51,547 bases of DNA from Candidatus Kaiserbacteria bacterium (lineage in GTDB: Bacteria; Patescibacteriota; Minisyncoccia; Phycocordibacterales; JABAAK01): positions 1 through 51,547 of the forward strand of contig JAPOOC010000006.1 in NCBI GenBank assembly GCA_026713605.1, written 5' to 3'. Position 1 is the stretch's first letter. The number at the start of each line of letters is the position of its first letter. The notes below the pieces were generated by a model. That model saw only the letters and a program-made list of their open reading frames with translations. It ran no database searches and had not been told where the DNA came from. A program made the translations under genes and the position numbers. This document shows, piece by piece, positions 8,083-17,400 of this stretch.

Positions 8083-8592
8083 ATGGCTAACAAGAGTGAG
8101 CAAAAAGTATATGAGGTGAGTTTTCACCTCGTTCCGAGCATTGATGCGGACAAGGTTTCCGTGGCGTTTGATCGGGTGAAGGGGGTTGTTTCGGAGCATG
8201 GGGAAATGCTTAGCGAAGTGTTTCCTGAGTTGTGTGACCTTGTGTACACTATTCGGCATACCGTGCGGCAGCGGGACGGGTCGTATAATCGGTATGACGA
8301 GGCGTATTTTGGATCAGTGAAGTTTCGGTCTTTGCGGGATGGTGTGAAGCAGATTGAACGGGTGCTGTATGACGATGCGGAAGTGTTGCGGTTTTTGCTG
8401 CTTGAAACAGTTGTTGATGATACACGGATTGGTGAGGTGTTGCCGGGTACTGAGGAGGAAGAGGAGGAGGTGACTGATCGCGACGATAAGAAGGCCGATA
8501 CTGCTGCCGCTTCCGGCAAGGATGGTCAGGGAGCAGGGGAGAGCGGTATTGCCGCGCAGCCGGATGAAGAGGGTGGCGCAGCGGCAGGGTGA
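8083..8592 (+). CDS. rpsF: Small ribosomal subunit protein bS6
   Basis: A 169-aa protein. Residues about 8-108 match the bS6 ferredoxin-like fold: YEVSFHLVPSIDADKV at the start, VYTIRHTVRQRDG in the middle and DDAEVLRFLLLE at the end. bS6 binds the central domain of 16S rRNA next to bS18. The assignment is strengthened by the rpsF-ssb-rpsR order that follows. The last 50 or so residues form an acidic and Ala/Gly-rich tail absent from the usual protein of about 100 aa. The start is at MANKSEQK, 7 bases after an extended -10, not the longer open frame from 7942. Confidence 0.88.
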   Translation: MANKSEQKVYEVSFHLVPSIDADKVSVAFDRVKGVVSEHGEMLSEVFPELCDLVYTIRHTVRQRDGSYNRYDEAYFGSVKFRSLRDGVKQIERVLYDDAEVLRFLLLETVVDDTRIGEVLPGTEEEEEEVTDRDDKKADTAAASGKDGQGAGESGIAAQPDEEGGAAAG

Positions 8593-8593
8593 G

Positions 8594-8602
8594 TGGTATA
8601 CT
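8594..8602 (+). promoter_or_regulatory. Extended -10 TGGTATACT
   Basis: Between rpsF and ssb, 22 bases before the ssb ATG. It gives ssb its own short-leader transcript, with AGAGGA (8615-8620) as ribosome binding site. Confidence 0.65.
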
Positions 8603-8624
8603 GTGATCGTATAAAGAGGAATGT

Positions 8625-9122
8625 ATGTTTATTAACAAAGTAATGGTGTACGGCAATCTTACACGGGACCCTGAACTCCGGCAGTTGCCGAGTGGCACGA
8701 ATATTGCGAATGTGGGAATTGCGACCAATCGATACTATAATAATCAGCAAGGTGAGCGGCAGGAGGAGACGGAGTTTCACAATGTCGTGCTATTCGGTCG
8801 GTTGGCGGATCTTGCCCAGCAGTATCTGACGAAAGGCGGAGGTGTTTTTATTGAGGGGCGTTTGCGTACCAGTAGTTGGGATGATAAGGAGACCGGGCAG
8901 AAACGGTACCGTACGGAGATTATTGGTGAGCAGATGCAGTTTGGGCCGCGGCGGAATGGTGGCGGCGCGACAGGGCAGGGTCAGCAGGCAGCACCATCAC
9001 CACAGCAGCAGGGATCTTCTGCGCCTGTGGCGAATGCGCCTGTGGCGAATGCGCCAGCGACACCACCAAAGACCCCGAACTATCCTGAGGCAACCATTAA
9101 TCCGGATGATATCCCCTTTTAA
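8625..9122 (+). CDS. ssb: Single-stranded DNA-binding protein
   Basis: A 165-aa protein. The OB fold spans residues 1 to about 105 ([47 protein letters not shown]). A Gln/Ala/Pro-rich linker follows, and the C-terminal tip DDIPF is the SSB tail that recruits repair and replication proteins. The linker contains a 15-base tandem duplication (PVANA repeated, near 9026-9055). It sits between rpsF and rpsR as in most bacteria. Confidence 0.95.
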   Translation: MFINKVMVYGNLTRDPELRQLPSGTNIANVGIATNRYYNNQQGERQEETEFHNVVLFGRLADLAQQYLTKGGGVFIEGRLRTSSWDDKETGQKRYRTEIIGEQMQFGPRRNGGGATGQGQQAAPSPQQQGSSAPVANAPVANAPATPPKTPNYPEATINPDDIPF

Positions 9123-9133
9123 TATATTTTTTT

Positions 9134-9355
9134 ATGAAGAAGAAAAAAGAAGACAATCAGCAGTGTTACTTTACGAAGCACAACATACCACATGTTGACT
9201 ATCGGGATGTGCATCTCCTTGAGCAGTTTGTTAACCCGCATGGGAAGGTGCTTTCGCGGCGGCGAAGTGGTCTTTGCGCGAAGTATCAGCGGAAAGTGAA
9301 GAGGGCGATAAAGCAGGCGCGATATATGGCACTGATGCCGTATGTTAAGCAGTAG
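9134..9355 (+). CDS. rpsR: Small ribosomal subunit protein bS18
   Basis: A 73-aa basic protein with the bS18 core: residues about 11-35 ([19 protein letters not shown]) and about 40-68 ([18 protein letters not shown], then ARYMALMPY). bS18 pairs with bS6 in the 30S platform. It begins 11 bases after ssb in the same operon. Length is normal. Confidence 0.93.
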   Translation: MKKKKEDNQQCYFTKHNIPHVDYRDVHLLEQFVNPHGKVLSRRRSGLCAKYQRKVKRAIKQARYMALMPYVKQ

Positions 9356-9394
9356 CGTTTTGTGAGAAGGTGAAGCGTTACTCGTTTTTGGTTG

Positions 9395-9403
9395 TGGTAT
9401 GCT
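9395..9403 (+). promoter_or_regulatory. Extended -10 TGGTATGCT
   Basis: Ends 7 bases before ATG 9411 and overlaps the in-frame ATG at 9399, which is therefore unlikely to be the start. Confidence 0.6.
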
Positions 9404-9410
9404 ATGGTTA

Positions 9411-9872
9411 ATGACAATAGGAAGTCTATTGATTGTATTAGCGTCAACATTAACACCAATGTTTGGAGGTGTTTTTTTCTGGCTATTTAATATACAAGGT
9501 AGATTGAGTAAATTAGAGGGGGTTAGGGAAGAGCAGTTGGTAGCAAAGAAGAGCCCTATGACTCTCACAGAAGCGGGTGAGAGGGTGTTGAAGGAGAGTG
9601 GAGGTGAGGTGTATCTGAAAAGCAATAAGGATCGGCTGGTTGAAAGGTTTACGATGATAAAAAATGCTTTTGATATACAGGAAAAGGCAAAGGATATTAT
9701 TCGGCAAGAGATGCAGACAGATTCTTTTGAAAAAATTAAGGAGTATTTGTTCAAGGAGGGGAAGAGTGCTGATGACATAGAGTTGGTGATGGGTTTGCGG
9801 TTGCGAGATGTGGTTTTGGAGAGTAGAGGTATTCCGGTGCAACGAATTGACTCTGACAAAAAGGATTCCTAA
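9411..9872 (+). CDS. Membrane-anchored protein, member A of a three-gene family
   Basis: A 153-aa protein with one N-terminal membrane segment (residues about 3-28), a short coiled-coil-like stretch and a C-terminal domain of about 100 residues. That domain is shared with the proteins at 23717 and 24415. Common signposts are SPMTLTEAGERVLKESGG, then SNKDRL, FDIQEKAKDIIRQEM and LRLRDVVLESRGI near the end. I know no name for the domain. It lies alone downstream of rpsR, behind its own promoter and before a terminator. The likely arrangement is a cytoplasmic C-terminal domain tethered to the membrane. Confidence 0.7.
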   Translation: MTIGSLLIVLASTLTPMFGGVFFWLFNIQGRLSKLEGVREEQLVAKKSPMTLTEAGERVLKESGGEVYLKSNKDRLVERFTMIKNAFDIQEKAKDIIRQEMQTDSFEKIKEYLFKEGKSADDIELVMGLRLRDVVLESRGIPVQRIDSDKKDS

Positions 9873-9876
9873 AAAC

Positions 9877-9910
9877 AAAACACCCCACGAATGTTCGTGG
9901 GTGTTTTGCG
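9877..9910 (+). terminator. Bidirectional intrinsic terminator
   Basis: A 14-bp stem with one bulged C (9877-9891 with 9894-9907) and a 2-base loop. T-rich sequence follows on both strands, so it may serve both the gene at 9411 and the convergent efp operon. Confidence 0.75.
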
Positions 9911-10032
9911 GCATCCTGAGACGCCCTCCTCCTATGTAGGATTATCCTTAGTGTGCCACGGTATGTGTTGTTTGTATAGGAATGGTGGAAAATTGCATTG
10001 CTGTGTCTGGTAAAAATATATCGTTTTTACTT

Positions 10033-10605
10033 TCATCCTTTTGCTACACGCTCTGTGTATTCGCCGGTTGCGGTTTTGACGCGGATGCGATCACCTGCCT
10101 CTATGAAGAGGGGGGTGGTGATGGATGCGCCGGTTTCTACGGTTACTTTTTTGGTGCCGCCCTGTGTGGTGTTGCCACGAATAGATGGTGGTGCTTCGGT
10201 GACCGTGAGGTCAACCTTGATTGGTGGTTGTAAGGTGACGATGGTGTCGCCCTCTTGGAGTGCGGTGACTGTTGCGCCGGACGGTATGAGGTGTATGTTT
10301 TGTACGGTTTCGATGGGTATGGTTATCCGTTCTGACGGCGTATCTTTTGGGTGTATTACTGCCTCATCGTTGCGGGCGTAGACAAACTGGTACTCTCTCT
10401 TTTCGAGTATTACTTCCTCAATCTTGTCTGATGCATGGAGGGTTTTTGTGATTACCGCGCCGGTGCTGAGGTTTTTCATACGGACTTGGTTGGAACCCTT
10501 TTGACGACTTTTTTTAGAAAAAGTGGCTGCAATCACTTCGAGTATTGCACCGTCCATCTTGCAGTAGGTACCCGGCTGGATGTCTGTGTAGTCAAGGGGA
10601 GCCAT
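10033..10605 (-). CDS. efp: Translation elongation factor P
   Basis: A 190-aa protein with the three beta-barrel domains of EF-P: the KOW-like N-terminal domain (DIQPGTYCKMDGAILEV), the OB domain (IPSGATVTALQEGDTIVTLQ) and the C-terminal domain (VTVETGASITTPLFIEAGDR). EF-P relieves ribosome stalling at proline runs. The loop that carries the modified Lys or Arg reads FSKKSRQKGSNQ, one residue longer than the usual form and with several basic residues, so the modified residue (Lys36 or Arg34 by position) is unclear. It is the last gene of the ftsK-recA-efp operon and starts 9 bases after recA. Confidence 0.93.
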   Translation of the reverse strand: MAPLDYTDIQPGTYCKMDGAILEVIAATFSKKSRQKGSNQVRMKNLSTGAVITKTLHASDKIEEVILEKREYQFVYARNDEAVIHPKDTPSERITIPIETVQNIHLIPSGATVTALQEGDTIVTLQPPIKVDLTVTEAPPSIRGNTTQGGTKKVTVETGASITTPLFIEAGDRIRVKTATGEYTERVAKG

Positions 10606-10614
10606 ACGCTGTGT

Positions 10615-11676
10615 TTATTCGGTTTCTGTGAGCTTTGCGCACACTTCTTTCTCCAATTGTTTTGCTATCGGCTTGTTTTCCCGGAGGAAGGTGCGCGCTG
10701 CGTCATACCCTCTCCCGAGCTTGTGTTCGTTGTAGGAGTACGAGGCAGCCCTTTTTTCCACCAGATCGTATTTTTCTCCGAGAGCAAGGAGCTCGCCCTC
10801 GTGTGTGATGCCTTCGTTGTACATCAGGTCAAACTCGGCGGTACGGTACGGTGCGCCGACTTTGTTTTTCACCACCTTTACCCGTACCCTGCCACCCATT
10901 ACCTCGTCCCCCTTCTTGATTTGTTGGATGCGGCGCACATCCAGACGGACGGAGCTGTAGAACTTTAGTGCTTTGCCGCCTGGTGTCGTTTCTGGGTTGC
11001 CGAACATGACCCCGATTTGCATACGGATTTGATTGATGAAGATGACCACTGTTGACGAGCGGGAGACGATTGCTGTCAGTTTCCGTAGTGCCTGGCTCAT
11101 GAGTCGCGCCTGCCTACCGACATGGTGTTCGCCCATATCACCTTCTATTTCTGCTTTCGGGGTCAATGCCGCGACAGAATCAATCACGATGACATCCATC
11201 GTGTTTGTGCGCACGAGTGAGTCGACGATGTCCAGTGCTTGTTCGCCGGTGTCTGGTTGGGAGACCAGCAATTCGTCAAGTTGCACGCCGATCCGTTTAG
11301 CGTAGCTCGGGTCAAGTGCGTGTTCTGCATCTACGAATGCGCAAATACCGTCCTGCTTTTGTGCCTCAGCGACGATGTGTAATGCAAGGGTGGTTTTCCC
11401 GGATGACTCTGGTCCGAATATTTCAACAACTCTTCCGCGTGGCACTCCGCCGATGCCGATTGCGGTGTCCAGCCCAAGTGATCCCGTGGGGACTGTTTTT
11501 ACCTTTCTGTCGGGCTGTTCTCCCATACGCATAATGGATTCTTCACCGAATTTTGTTTTGATGTCTGTTAGCGCATTGTGGAGTGCGTTAGTGTCTTTTT
11601 TGTCGCCACTTTTTTTCTTTTTTGTCGCCACTTTCTTACTGGTTTTTTTAGTTGCTGTTTTTTTGAAGGGTGTCAT
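10615..11676 (-). CDS. recA: Recombinase A
   Basis: A 353-aa ATPase that forms filaments on single-stranded DNA for homologous recombination and repair. The Walker A motif GPESSGKTT is at residues about 88-96. The Walker B region reads [19 protein letters not shown], and the L2/[20 protein letters not shown] segment is intact. The first 28 or so residues form a Lys/Thr-rich extension ([18 protein letters not shown]) unlike the usual short RecA start; similar basic starts are seen on UvrA and FtsK here. Its first 29 bases overlap the end of the upstream gene, which suggests translational coupling. Confidence 0.97.
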   Translation of the reverse strand: MTPFKKTATKKTSKKVATKKKKSGDKKDTNALHNALTDIKTKFGEESIMRMGEQPDRKVKTVPTGSLGLDTAIGIGGVPRGRVVEIFGPESSGKTTLALHIVAEAQKQDGICAFVDAEHALDPSYAKRIGVQLDELLVSQPDTGEQALDIVDSLVRTNTMDVIVIDSVAALTPKAEIEGDMGEHHVGRQARLMSQALRKLTAIVSRSSTVVIFINQIRMQIGVMFGNPETTPGGKALKFYSSVRLDVRRIQQIKKGDEVMGGRVRVKVVKNKVGAPYRTAEFDLMYNEGITHEGELLALGEKYDLVEKRAASYSYNEHKLGRGYDAARTFLRENKPIAKQLEKEVCAKLTETE

Positions 11677-12004
11677 AGGGTTGTATGTAGAGGGGGAGGT
11701 GGATAATCTGCTCGCGTTTTTGTCGGTTGTGCGCGTACAGCTTCACTATAGTATACCCTGCTGGTAATACCAAATCTTTTTTGAAGAATCCTTTCTTGTC
11801 GGGGTACACTCTTTGGTCGTTGATGCTGAGATAGGTGCTGTTTTCCGTGAAGCCGTGGAGAGTGAATGCATGTGGGACATGCTGTTGTGGTTCTGGGGAT
11901 AGCACGGTCAATGTCGGACCGAACAAGAGTGGCTGTGCTCGGAGAAAGGTGTAGGCACCGACAATGAGGATGAGTAGGAGTGCGACTATGGTGCTTACCC
12001 GCAT
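11648..12004 (-). CDS. Small membrane-anchored Ig-like protein
   Basis: A 118-aa protein with an N-terminal membrane anchor (residues about 4-22, [20 protein letters not shown]). A single beta-sandwich-like domain follows ([37 protein letters not shown]), resembling bacterial Ig-like or PEGA-type surface domains. No catalytic residues stand out. It lies between ftsK (3-base gap) and recA (29-base overlap), so it is probably co-transcribed, but no functional link to DNA processing is evident. The frame is clearly coding given the tight packing. Confidence 0.7.
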   Translation of the reverse strand: MRVSTIVALLLILIVGAYTFLRAQPLLFGPTLTVLSPEPQQHVPHAFTLHGFTENSTYLSINDQRVYPDKKGFFKKDLVLPAGYTIVKLYAHNRQKREQIIHLPLYIQPYDTLQKNSN

Positions 12005-12007
12005 ACG

Positions 12008-14176
12008 CTATAGGTCGGTATTGCCGTAGGTGTCTGCTCCGCCGCCGATGTCGTCTGGATCGCTTTCTACTAGTATTTCACGAGGTTTTGAGCCGACCTG
12101 CGCTCCCACAATGCCGTTTTCTTCTAGCATATCAATCAGGCGGGCAGCGCGGGAGTAGCCAACCTTCAGTTTCCGTTGGAGGAGGGAGGTGGATGCTTTT
12201 TGCGCTTCTGTGACGATGCGGAGTGCTTCTGGGTAGAGCTCGTCCTCTTCATCGCCACCGCCGAAATCAGTGCTTCCCACAGATTCCTGCCCTTTTGTGA
12301 TGTCAATGATACCCTCAGCGAGACCATTATGTTTGAGGAGGTATTTTACTACCTTTTTTACCTCTGTTTCCGTTACGAACGCTGATTGCGCGCGAACTGG
12401 TTTTTTGTTTTCGGATGATGAGAATAGCAGGTCGCCCGCGCCGATAAGATTTTCTGCTCCTGTTGCGTCAAGGATGGTGCGGGAGTCAATGCTTGAGGCG
12501 ACTTGCAGGGCGATTCTTACCGGGATGTTCGCCTTTACAACACCGGTAATGATGTTGACAGACGGTCGTTGGGTTGAGATGATGAGGTGGATACCGACGG
12601 CACGACTCTTTTGGGCTATTCGGACGATGTTTGCTTCTATTTCTCGAGGGAAGCTCTGCATCAGGTCTGCCAACTCGTCAATAATCACCACCAGATAGGG
12701 CAGTCGATCCTCTTCGTTTGTAACGGTCTTATTATGCGCATTGATGTCCCGTGCTCGATGTGCCTCCAGTATTTCGTAGCGGCGTTCCATCTCTGAGACA
12801 ATCCATACGAGTGCCTGTAGCGCTTTTTTCGGTTCGGTGATTGGGTCTGTGTAAAGGTGCGGTATCCCTTTGTACGGGGTTAGTTCCACTCGTTTTGGAT
12901 CAATGAATATGAAGCGGAGGTCGCGTGGGCTGTAGTTGAAGAGGAGAGAGAGGATGAAATTGTGGATGAGGACACTTTTCCCGGAACCGGTGGTGCCGGC
13001 GACCAATATATGTGGCATTTTCTCTAAACTTTTCGCGAATATTGAACCATTGATGGTTTTTCCTATGACTAATCCCAAGGTGTTTTTCACCCGGGAAAAT
13101 TCTTTTGATTTGAGGAGTGTTTGGAGTCCGACCACTGCCCGGGTGGAGTTGGGTACCTCAATACCGATGAGCGATTGTCCCGGTATCGGTGCTTCAATGC
13201 GGACTGGGTGTGCGGCGAGTGCTAATTCAAGATTTTGCTGTAGTCCGGTGATGCGCGAGAGGCGGATACCTTCCGCTGGGCGTACTGAATAGCGGGTGAA
13301 TGACGGTCCGACGGTTACCTCCTCAACTTCCACGCGGATTTTAAAGTTTTGTAGGGTACGCTGTATGGCGAGTGCCTGCGCTTTTGTATTGTTTGCTGCT
13401 TGCCCTTTCCCTTTTTCGGTGTTGAGGAGTGATGCAGGTGGTGCAATGTAAGGCGGAATGTCTTCCTCCTCATCAGCAGGGTATTCTTCCTCTTCGTCCT
13501 CCTCCTCGTCATCACCCTCGTCCTCTTCATCATCAGCATATTCCTCTTCGTCATCATCCTCATCCTCATCTTCGTCGTCTTCCTCATCACCTTCATCATC
13601 CTCGTCATCATCATATTCCTCCTCATCCTCCTCGTCGTCCATATCAGCAAGGTCGTTTAGCCATTCCCAAATGGCGATTGGTGAGAAAATCTTTAGGATG
13701 TATAGTGCCGCAAGGAGTACGAGTGGCATCAGCACATACGAGAACACTCCCAGCACCTCTTGTAGTGTGACAAAAATAGTTGATCCGAGTGCGCCACCGG
13801 CAATTTCGTCTGCCCCTGCCGCAAAGAGGGCTGCTGTGGTGATGAGTATCAGTATGCTACCGAGGGTGAGTCGGAGATAGGCTACATGCTCTTCTGCGAG
13901 ACAGAGGTACACCCCGATGGTGGTGAGCAGGATGATGAGAATAATGAAGCTCCAGCCCAGCAGTGCGGGAGTGTTTCCAGTTGCCATAAACAGATATTCA
14001 CGGATCCATGTGCCGAATGAGCCGGCAGCATCAAAGATGACGAGGATGCAGAAGAGTGCCGCGAGCAGGCATGCGATTCCTGTGGAAATGGCGCGGAATC
14101 GTGGCGATGTATCAGCATACCACTCAGCAGGTCGTTGCAGTAAAGAGTCCTTTTCCTTTTTTTTCTTTCGTGCCAT
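12008..14176 (-). CDS. ftsK: FtsK/SpoIIIE-type DNA translocase
   Basis: A 722-aa septal DNA pump that moves chromosome ends during division. The N-terminus has four membrane segments within residues about 32-160. Then comes an almost uninterrupted Asp/Glu run at residues about 178-240, an unusually acidic linker. The motor follows: Walker A AGTTGSGKS (about 393-401) and Walker B VVIIDELADL. The winged-helix gamma domain that reads KOPS-like sequences is at the C-terminus (LQRKLKVGYSRAARLIDMLE). The linker is short compared with E. coli FtsK. It is the first gene of the minus-strand operon with recA and efp. Confidence 0.95.
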   Translation of the reverse strand: MARKKKKEKDSLLQRPAEWYADTSPRFRAISTGIACLLAALFCILVIFDAAGSFGTWIREYLFMATGNTPALLGWSFIILIILLTTIGVYLCLAEEHVAYLRLTLGSILILITTAALFAAGADEIAGGALGSTIFVTLQEVLGVFSYVLMPLVLLAALYILKIFSPIAIWEWLNDLADMDDEEDEEEYDDDEDDEGDEEDDEDEDEDDDEEEYADDEEDEGDDEEEDEEEEYPADEEEDIPPYIAPPASLLNTEKGKGQAANNTKAQALAIQRTLQNFKIRVEVEEVTVGPSFTRYSVRPAEGIRLSRITGLQQNLELALAAHPVRIEAPIPGQSLIGIEVPNSTRAVVGLQTLLKSKEFSRVKNTLGLVIGKTINGSIFAKSLEKMPHILVAGTTGSGKSVLIHNFILSLLFNYSPRDLRFIFIDPKRVELTPYKGIPHLYTDPITEPKKALQALVWIVSEMERRYEILEAHRARDINAHNKTVTNEEDRLPYLVVIIDELADLMQSFPREIEANIVRIAQKSRAVGIHLIISTQRPSVNIITGVVKANIPVRIALQVASSIDSRTILDATGAENLIGAGDLLFSSSENKKPVRAQSAFVTETEVKKVVKYLLKHNGLAEGIIDITKGQESVGSTDFGGGDEEDELYPEALRIVTEAQKASTSLLQRKLKVGYSRAARLIDMLEENGIVGAQVGSKPREILVESDPDDIGGGADTYGNTDL

Positions 14177-14498
14177 AGGGGTTTTTGGTAGATCACACCG
14201 TGTTTACACTATTCAGTATTACATATTTTTTACTCCTTCTCTTTTTGTGTTTTACCGTGCTCAGTTTTCGGTTTTTGGTTTGCCTGCACCCATTTTTTTA
14301 GCATTGGTGGCGGTGTATTATGAAACGGATTGGACAGATTGTCTATGTCATTATCCACAACCATCTTTTGACAGGGGGATTCTGTCCTATACAATACAAT
14401 CATCGTGCAGTGTTACACAGTGTTATGTGTTGTGTACCGCTCGTACGACACAGGAAATTATCAATTTTTTGTTAATTTAGTAAAATTCTTAATCGATT
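14177..14498. other. Divergent intergenic region
   Basis: 322 bases between ftsK (minus) and the large surface-protein gene (plus). It holds the sigma70-type promoter at 14368-14395 and a leader of about 97 bases. I see no convincing gene here. Confidence 0.7.
14368..14395 (+). promoter_or_regulatory. Sigma70-type promoter TTGACA-N16-TACAAT
   Basis: -35 at 14368-14373 and -10 at 14390-14395, upstream of the 1256-aa surface protein. Unlike most promoters here it has a perfect -35 and a leader of nearly 100 bases, with no clear Shine-Dalgarno before ATG 14499. Confidence 0.65.
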
Positions 14499-17400
14499 AT
14501 GAGTATTACAAATAAAGTAACCGTAGGGTTAGTTTCTCTTGCTTTCGTTTCTTCTCTTGTTGTCGTCAGTTCTGCAACTGCAGCAGATGACTCAGAGATA
14601 GCTGTTCTTCAGTCGCAGATTGCAAAGCTCCTTGAGCAAATCAAGGACTTGCAGTCCGGACAGACGAGCAGTAGCAGCAGTAGCAGCAGTTCTTCTGCTT
14701 CTACCGGAGGCGCTACAGCATGTTCACACACATGGACACGAAACCTTTCCACAGGATCTACTGGCGATGACGTCCGCCAGTTACAACGATTCCTCAATGG
14801 TAACCCTCAAACTCAGGTGGCTGTGTCGGGTGTTGGTTCTCCCGGCTATGAAACCACCTACTATGGACCTGCGACTGCTCGAGCAGTTAGCAAGTTCCAA
14901 GAGATGTATGCTGCACAGATCTTGACTCCGCTTGGCTTGACGAAGGGTACCGGTGGTTTTTACACCTCAACACGGACCCAATTGAATGAGTTGTGTCAAC
15001 GAGGCGGCGTATCAAATATTTCGGTCAACAGGTCCGGAATAAGATCAGCGACTGCACCTGCGGTTGTGCGGGTAACGGGTGACGCCCTTGCAGTAACGCC
15101 TGGAAATCCAATTAGTGATTCGTATGTTGTGCTCGGTGCACAACGAGCACCGTTCACCTCGGTTGTGTTGACCGCGGGGACTGATGATGTTCGCATAGAG
15201 AGTGTTCGTATCAGGCGATTTGGTCTCTCTTCATCTGACAACTTTGAAAGCATTGCCTTGGTAGATGCGAATGGTGTACAAGTTGGCTCCGCTCGTGGCC
15301 TGAATAGTCGCGATGAGGTCAGCTTGGGTAGCAACTTTGTTGTTCCGTCAAACCGTTCAGTAACGCTGGCGATTGTTGGTAATATGACCACCAATACTGA
15401 TGATTTCAGTTCAGGGTCTATTGCTGGTCTTGAAGTTGCTGAGGTGATTGCTGACACTCGGGTGCAAGGTGGGTTCCCGATTCGTGGTGCAGCACATGTT
15501 CTCTCAAACAGTGTTGACCTGCAGAAAGTGGTTATTGAGGTAGGTGGTGGTGGTGGCACCGTTGAGTTCAATGATGACACCGAAGTCGCTTCGGTGAGTA
15601 TTGACTTGAGCGCTACTTCAGTTGGTGGTGAATCCGCTGACGAGGAGGATGCGTACCTTCGGTCTATTATTCTTGAGCAGGTTGGAACTGCTGACGAGCG
15701 CGAAATCGGTGATCTCAAGGTCTATGTGGATGATGATAAAGTTGACCATGTGATCTCCGCTGACCGCGACCGCTTCATCATCAACTTTGGTGGTAAAGGT
15801 GTGTTGATTGAAGAGGGTAATGATGTAGAGATAGTGGTTGAAGCGAATACCGACCGTGGCTACAAGGAGACCATCCAGTTTGCTGTTGATGACCCGTCAG
15901 ATCTGTATATCCTTGGCGCAAGCTACGGGTATGGTCTGCCGGTCTGTTTTGCTGGTGACGATGGTTCCGGTACTGATGGTGTCGCTTGTGACGGCAAACA
16001 GACTGGTGATGAGGACTGGCAGGACACTGAAGGCAAAACCAAGACCGCGGTAGCAGAAATCTCTTCTGGAAAGGTTAGCAAAGGTGACCGATTGAAGACC
16101 TTTAAGGATGAGGTTACCTATGGTGACGATGTCATTCTTGGTGCGTACTCCGTTTCCTTTGAGGGTGAAGATGTGTTGATGGAAGACTTGACTTTCAAGG
16201 TTTCATTGAGCAGTTTCCCTTATACAGATACCGATAACAATGCGTGGAAGAGCGCAGAGGAGGAGACCATGCGATTTGATAGTGTACGGCTACGAGTAGA
16301 TGGTGAGAATGTTGCCTACGCTAATGACAGTATTGACTTTGACGAGCCGGGCTGTGAAAAGCGATATAGCACTGATGCGAATTGTGATAATACTGCCGAT
16401 GATGACGGTCGCGTGACTGTTGAATTTGGTGGTGGTTTCACGCTTGATGTTCGCAATGATCGTGAGGTTGTCTTTGAGATCGTTGCTGACCTTGATTCAG
16501 CATGGAGTCACTTTGAAGGCACCGGTGTTAAGTTCACCTTGACGGATGTTGATACTGCTGAGGGTGCGAGATCTGAGCGGGATTATCGTGCTGAAGGTGA
16601 ATACTTCGCCACTGAAAGAGAGTTTGAGGATGTGAAGATTATGGGTAATGTACTCTCCTTTGAGATCAACAATGACGGCATAGATGGTACTGAATTTGTC
16701 AAAGGTGCTGACAATGTTGTGTTTGGTACCTTTGAAGTTGATGCGAAGGATGTCATTGATGATGTTGAGGTGCGAGATCTCTATGTGAGCTTCCAGATTC
16801 CTGCAGATGATGGTACTAATGAAAAGGTTGGTGACCTGAGCCATTTGAACAGTTGTCGCATTCTTGACGAAGGTGGCGATGAAGTTGCGGACAGTCGTGG
16901 GGTAACGGGCAAGAAGGTTTCTAACGGTGACGCCTCTGATATTCTAAAATCTGATCAAGCGCGATTCCGATTTGACAACTATGTTGTTGAGGCGGGCGAT
17001 CGTGAGAAGTTGGACATTGTCTGTGATATCGACGACAGCGCATCTCCTGGTGACGAGTACCGAATTGTTGTTGATAATGGAAGCGCAGTGAGAGACCGCG
17101 TGAAGTATCGAATCGGTCGGGATGAGGATGAAAAGCTTCTTGATGGAGGCAATGATTCATCTCTTATTACCGTCGGTGATAGCGGTGTCCTCAAGATCTC
17201 AACGGATAATCCTGATGAGGATGAGACCGTTGTAGCAGTGGCAACTGGTAATAGTGGTGTTGATGATGTTGCTGTGCTTGAAATTGAGCTTGAAGCAGAG
17301 AAAGAGGATGTAGAGATCTTGGATGTCTACCTCGCTGCTGCCTTGGGTGTTGGAACGATTACAGAAGAAGAGTTGGAGAAGGTGTATGACCGCTTTACGC

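Noticed and set aside
13458-13880. Poly-Ser open frame on the plus strand inside ftsK
   Set aside because: It is the complement of the acidic FtsK linker and has no promoter or ribosome site.
14996-15718. 240-aa minus-strand open frame inside the surface-protein gene
   Set aside because: Low-complexity Ser/Thr/Arg composition typical of a shadow frame; the plus-strand gene is well supported.
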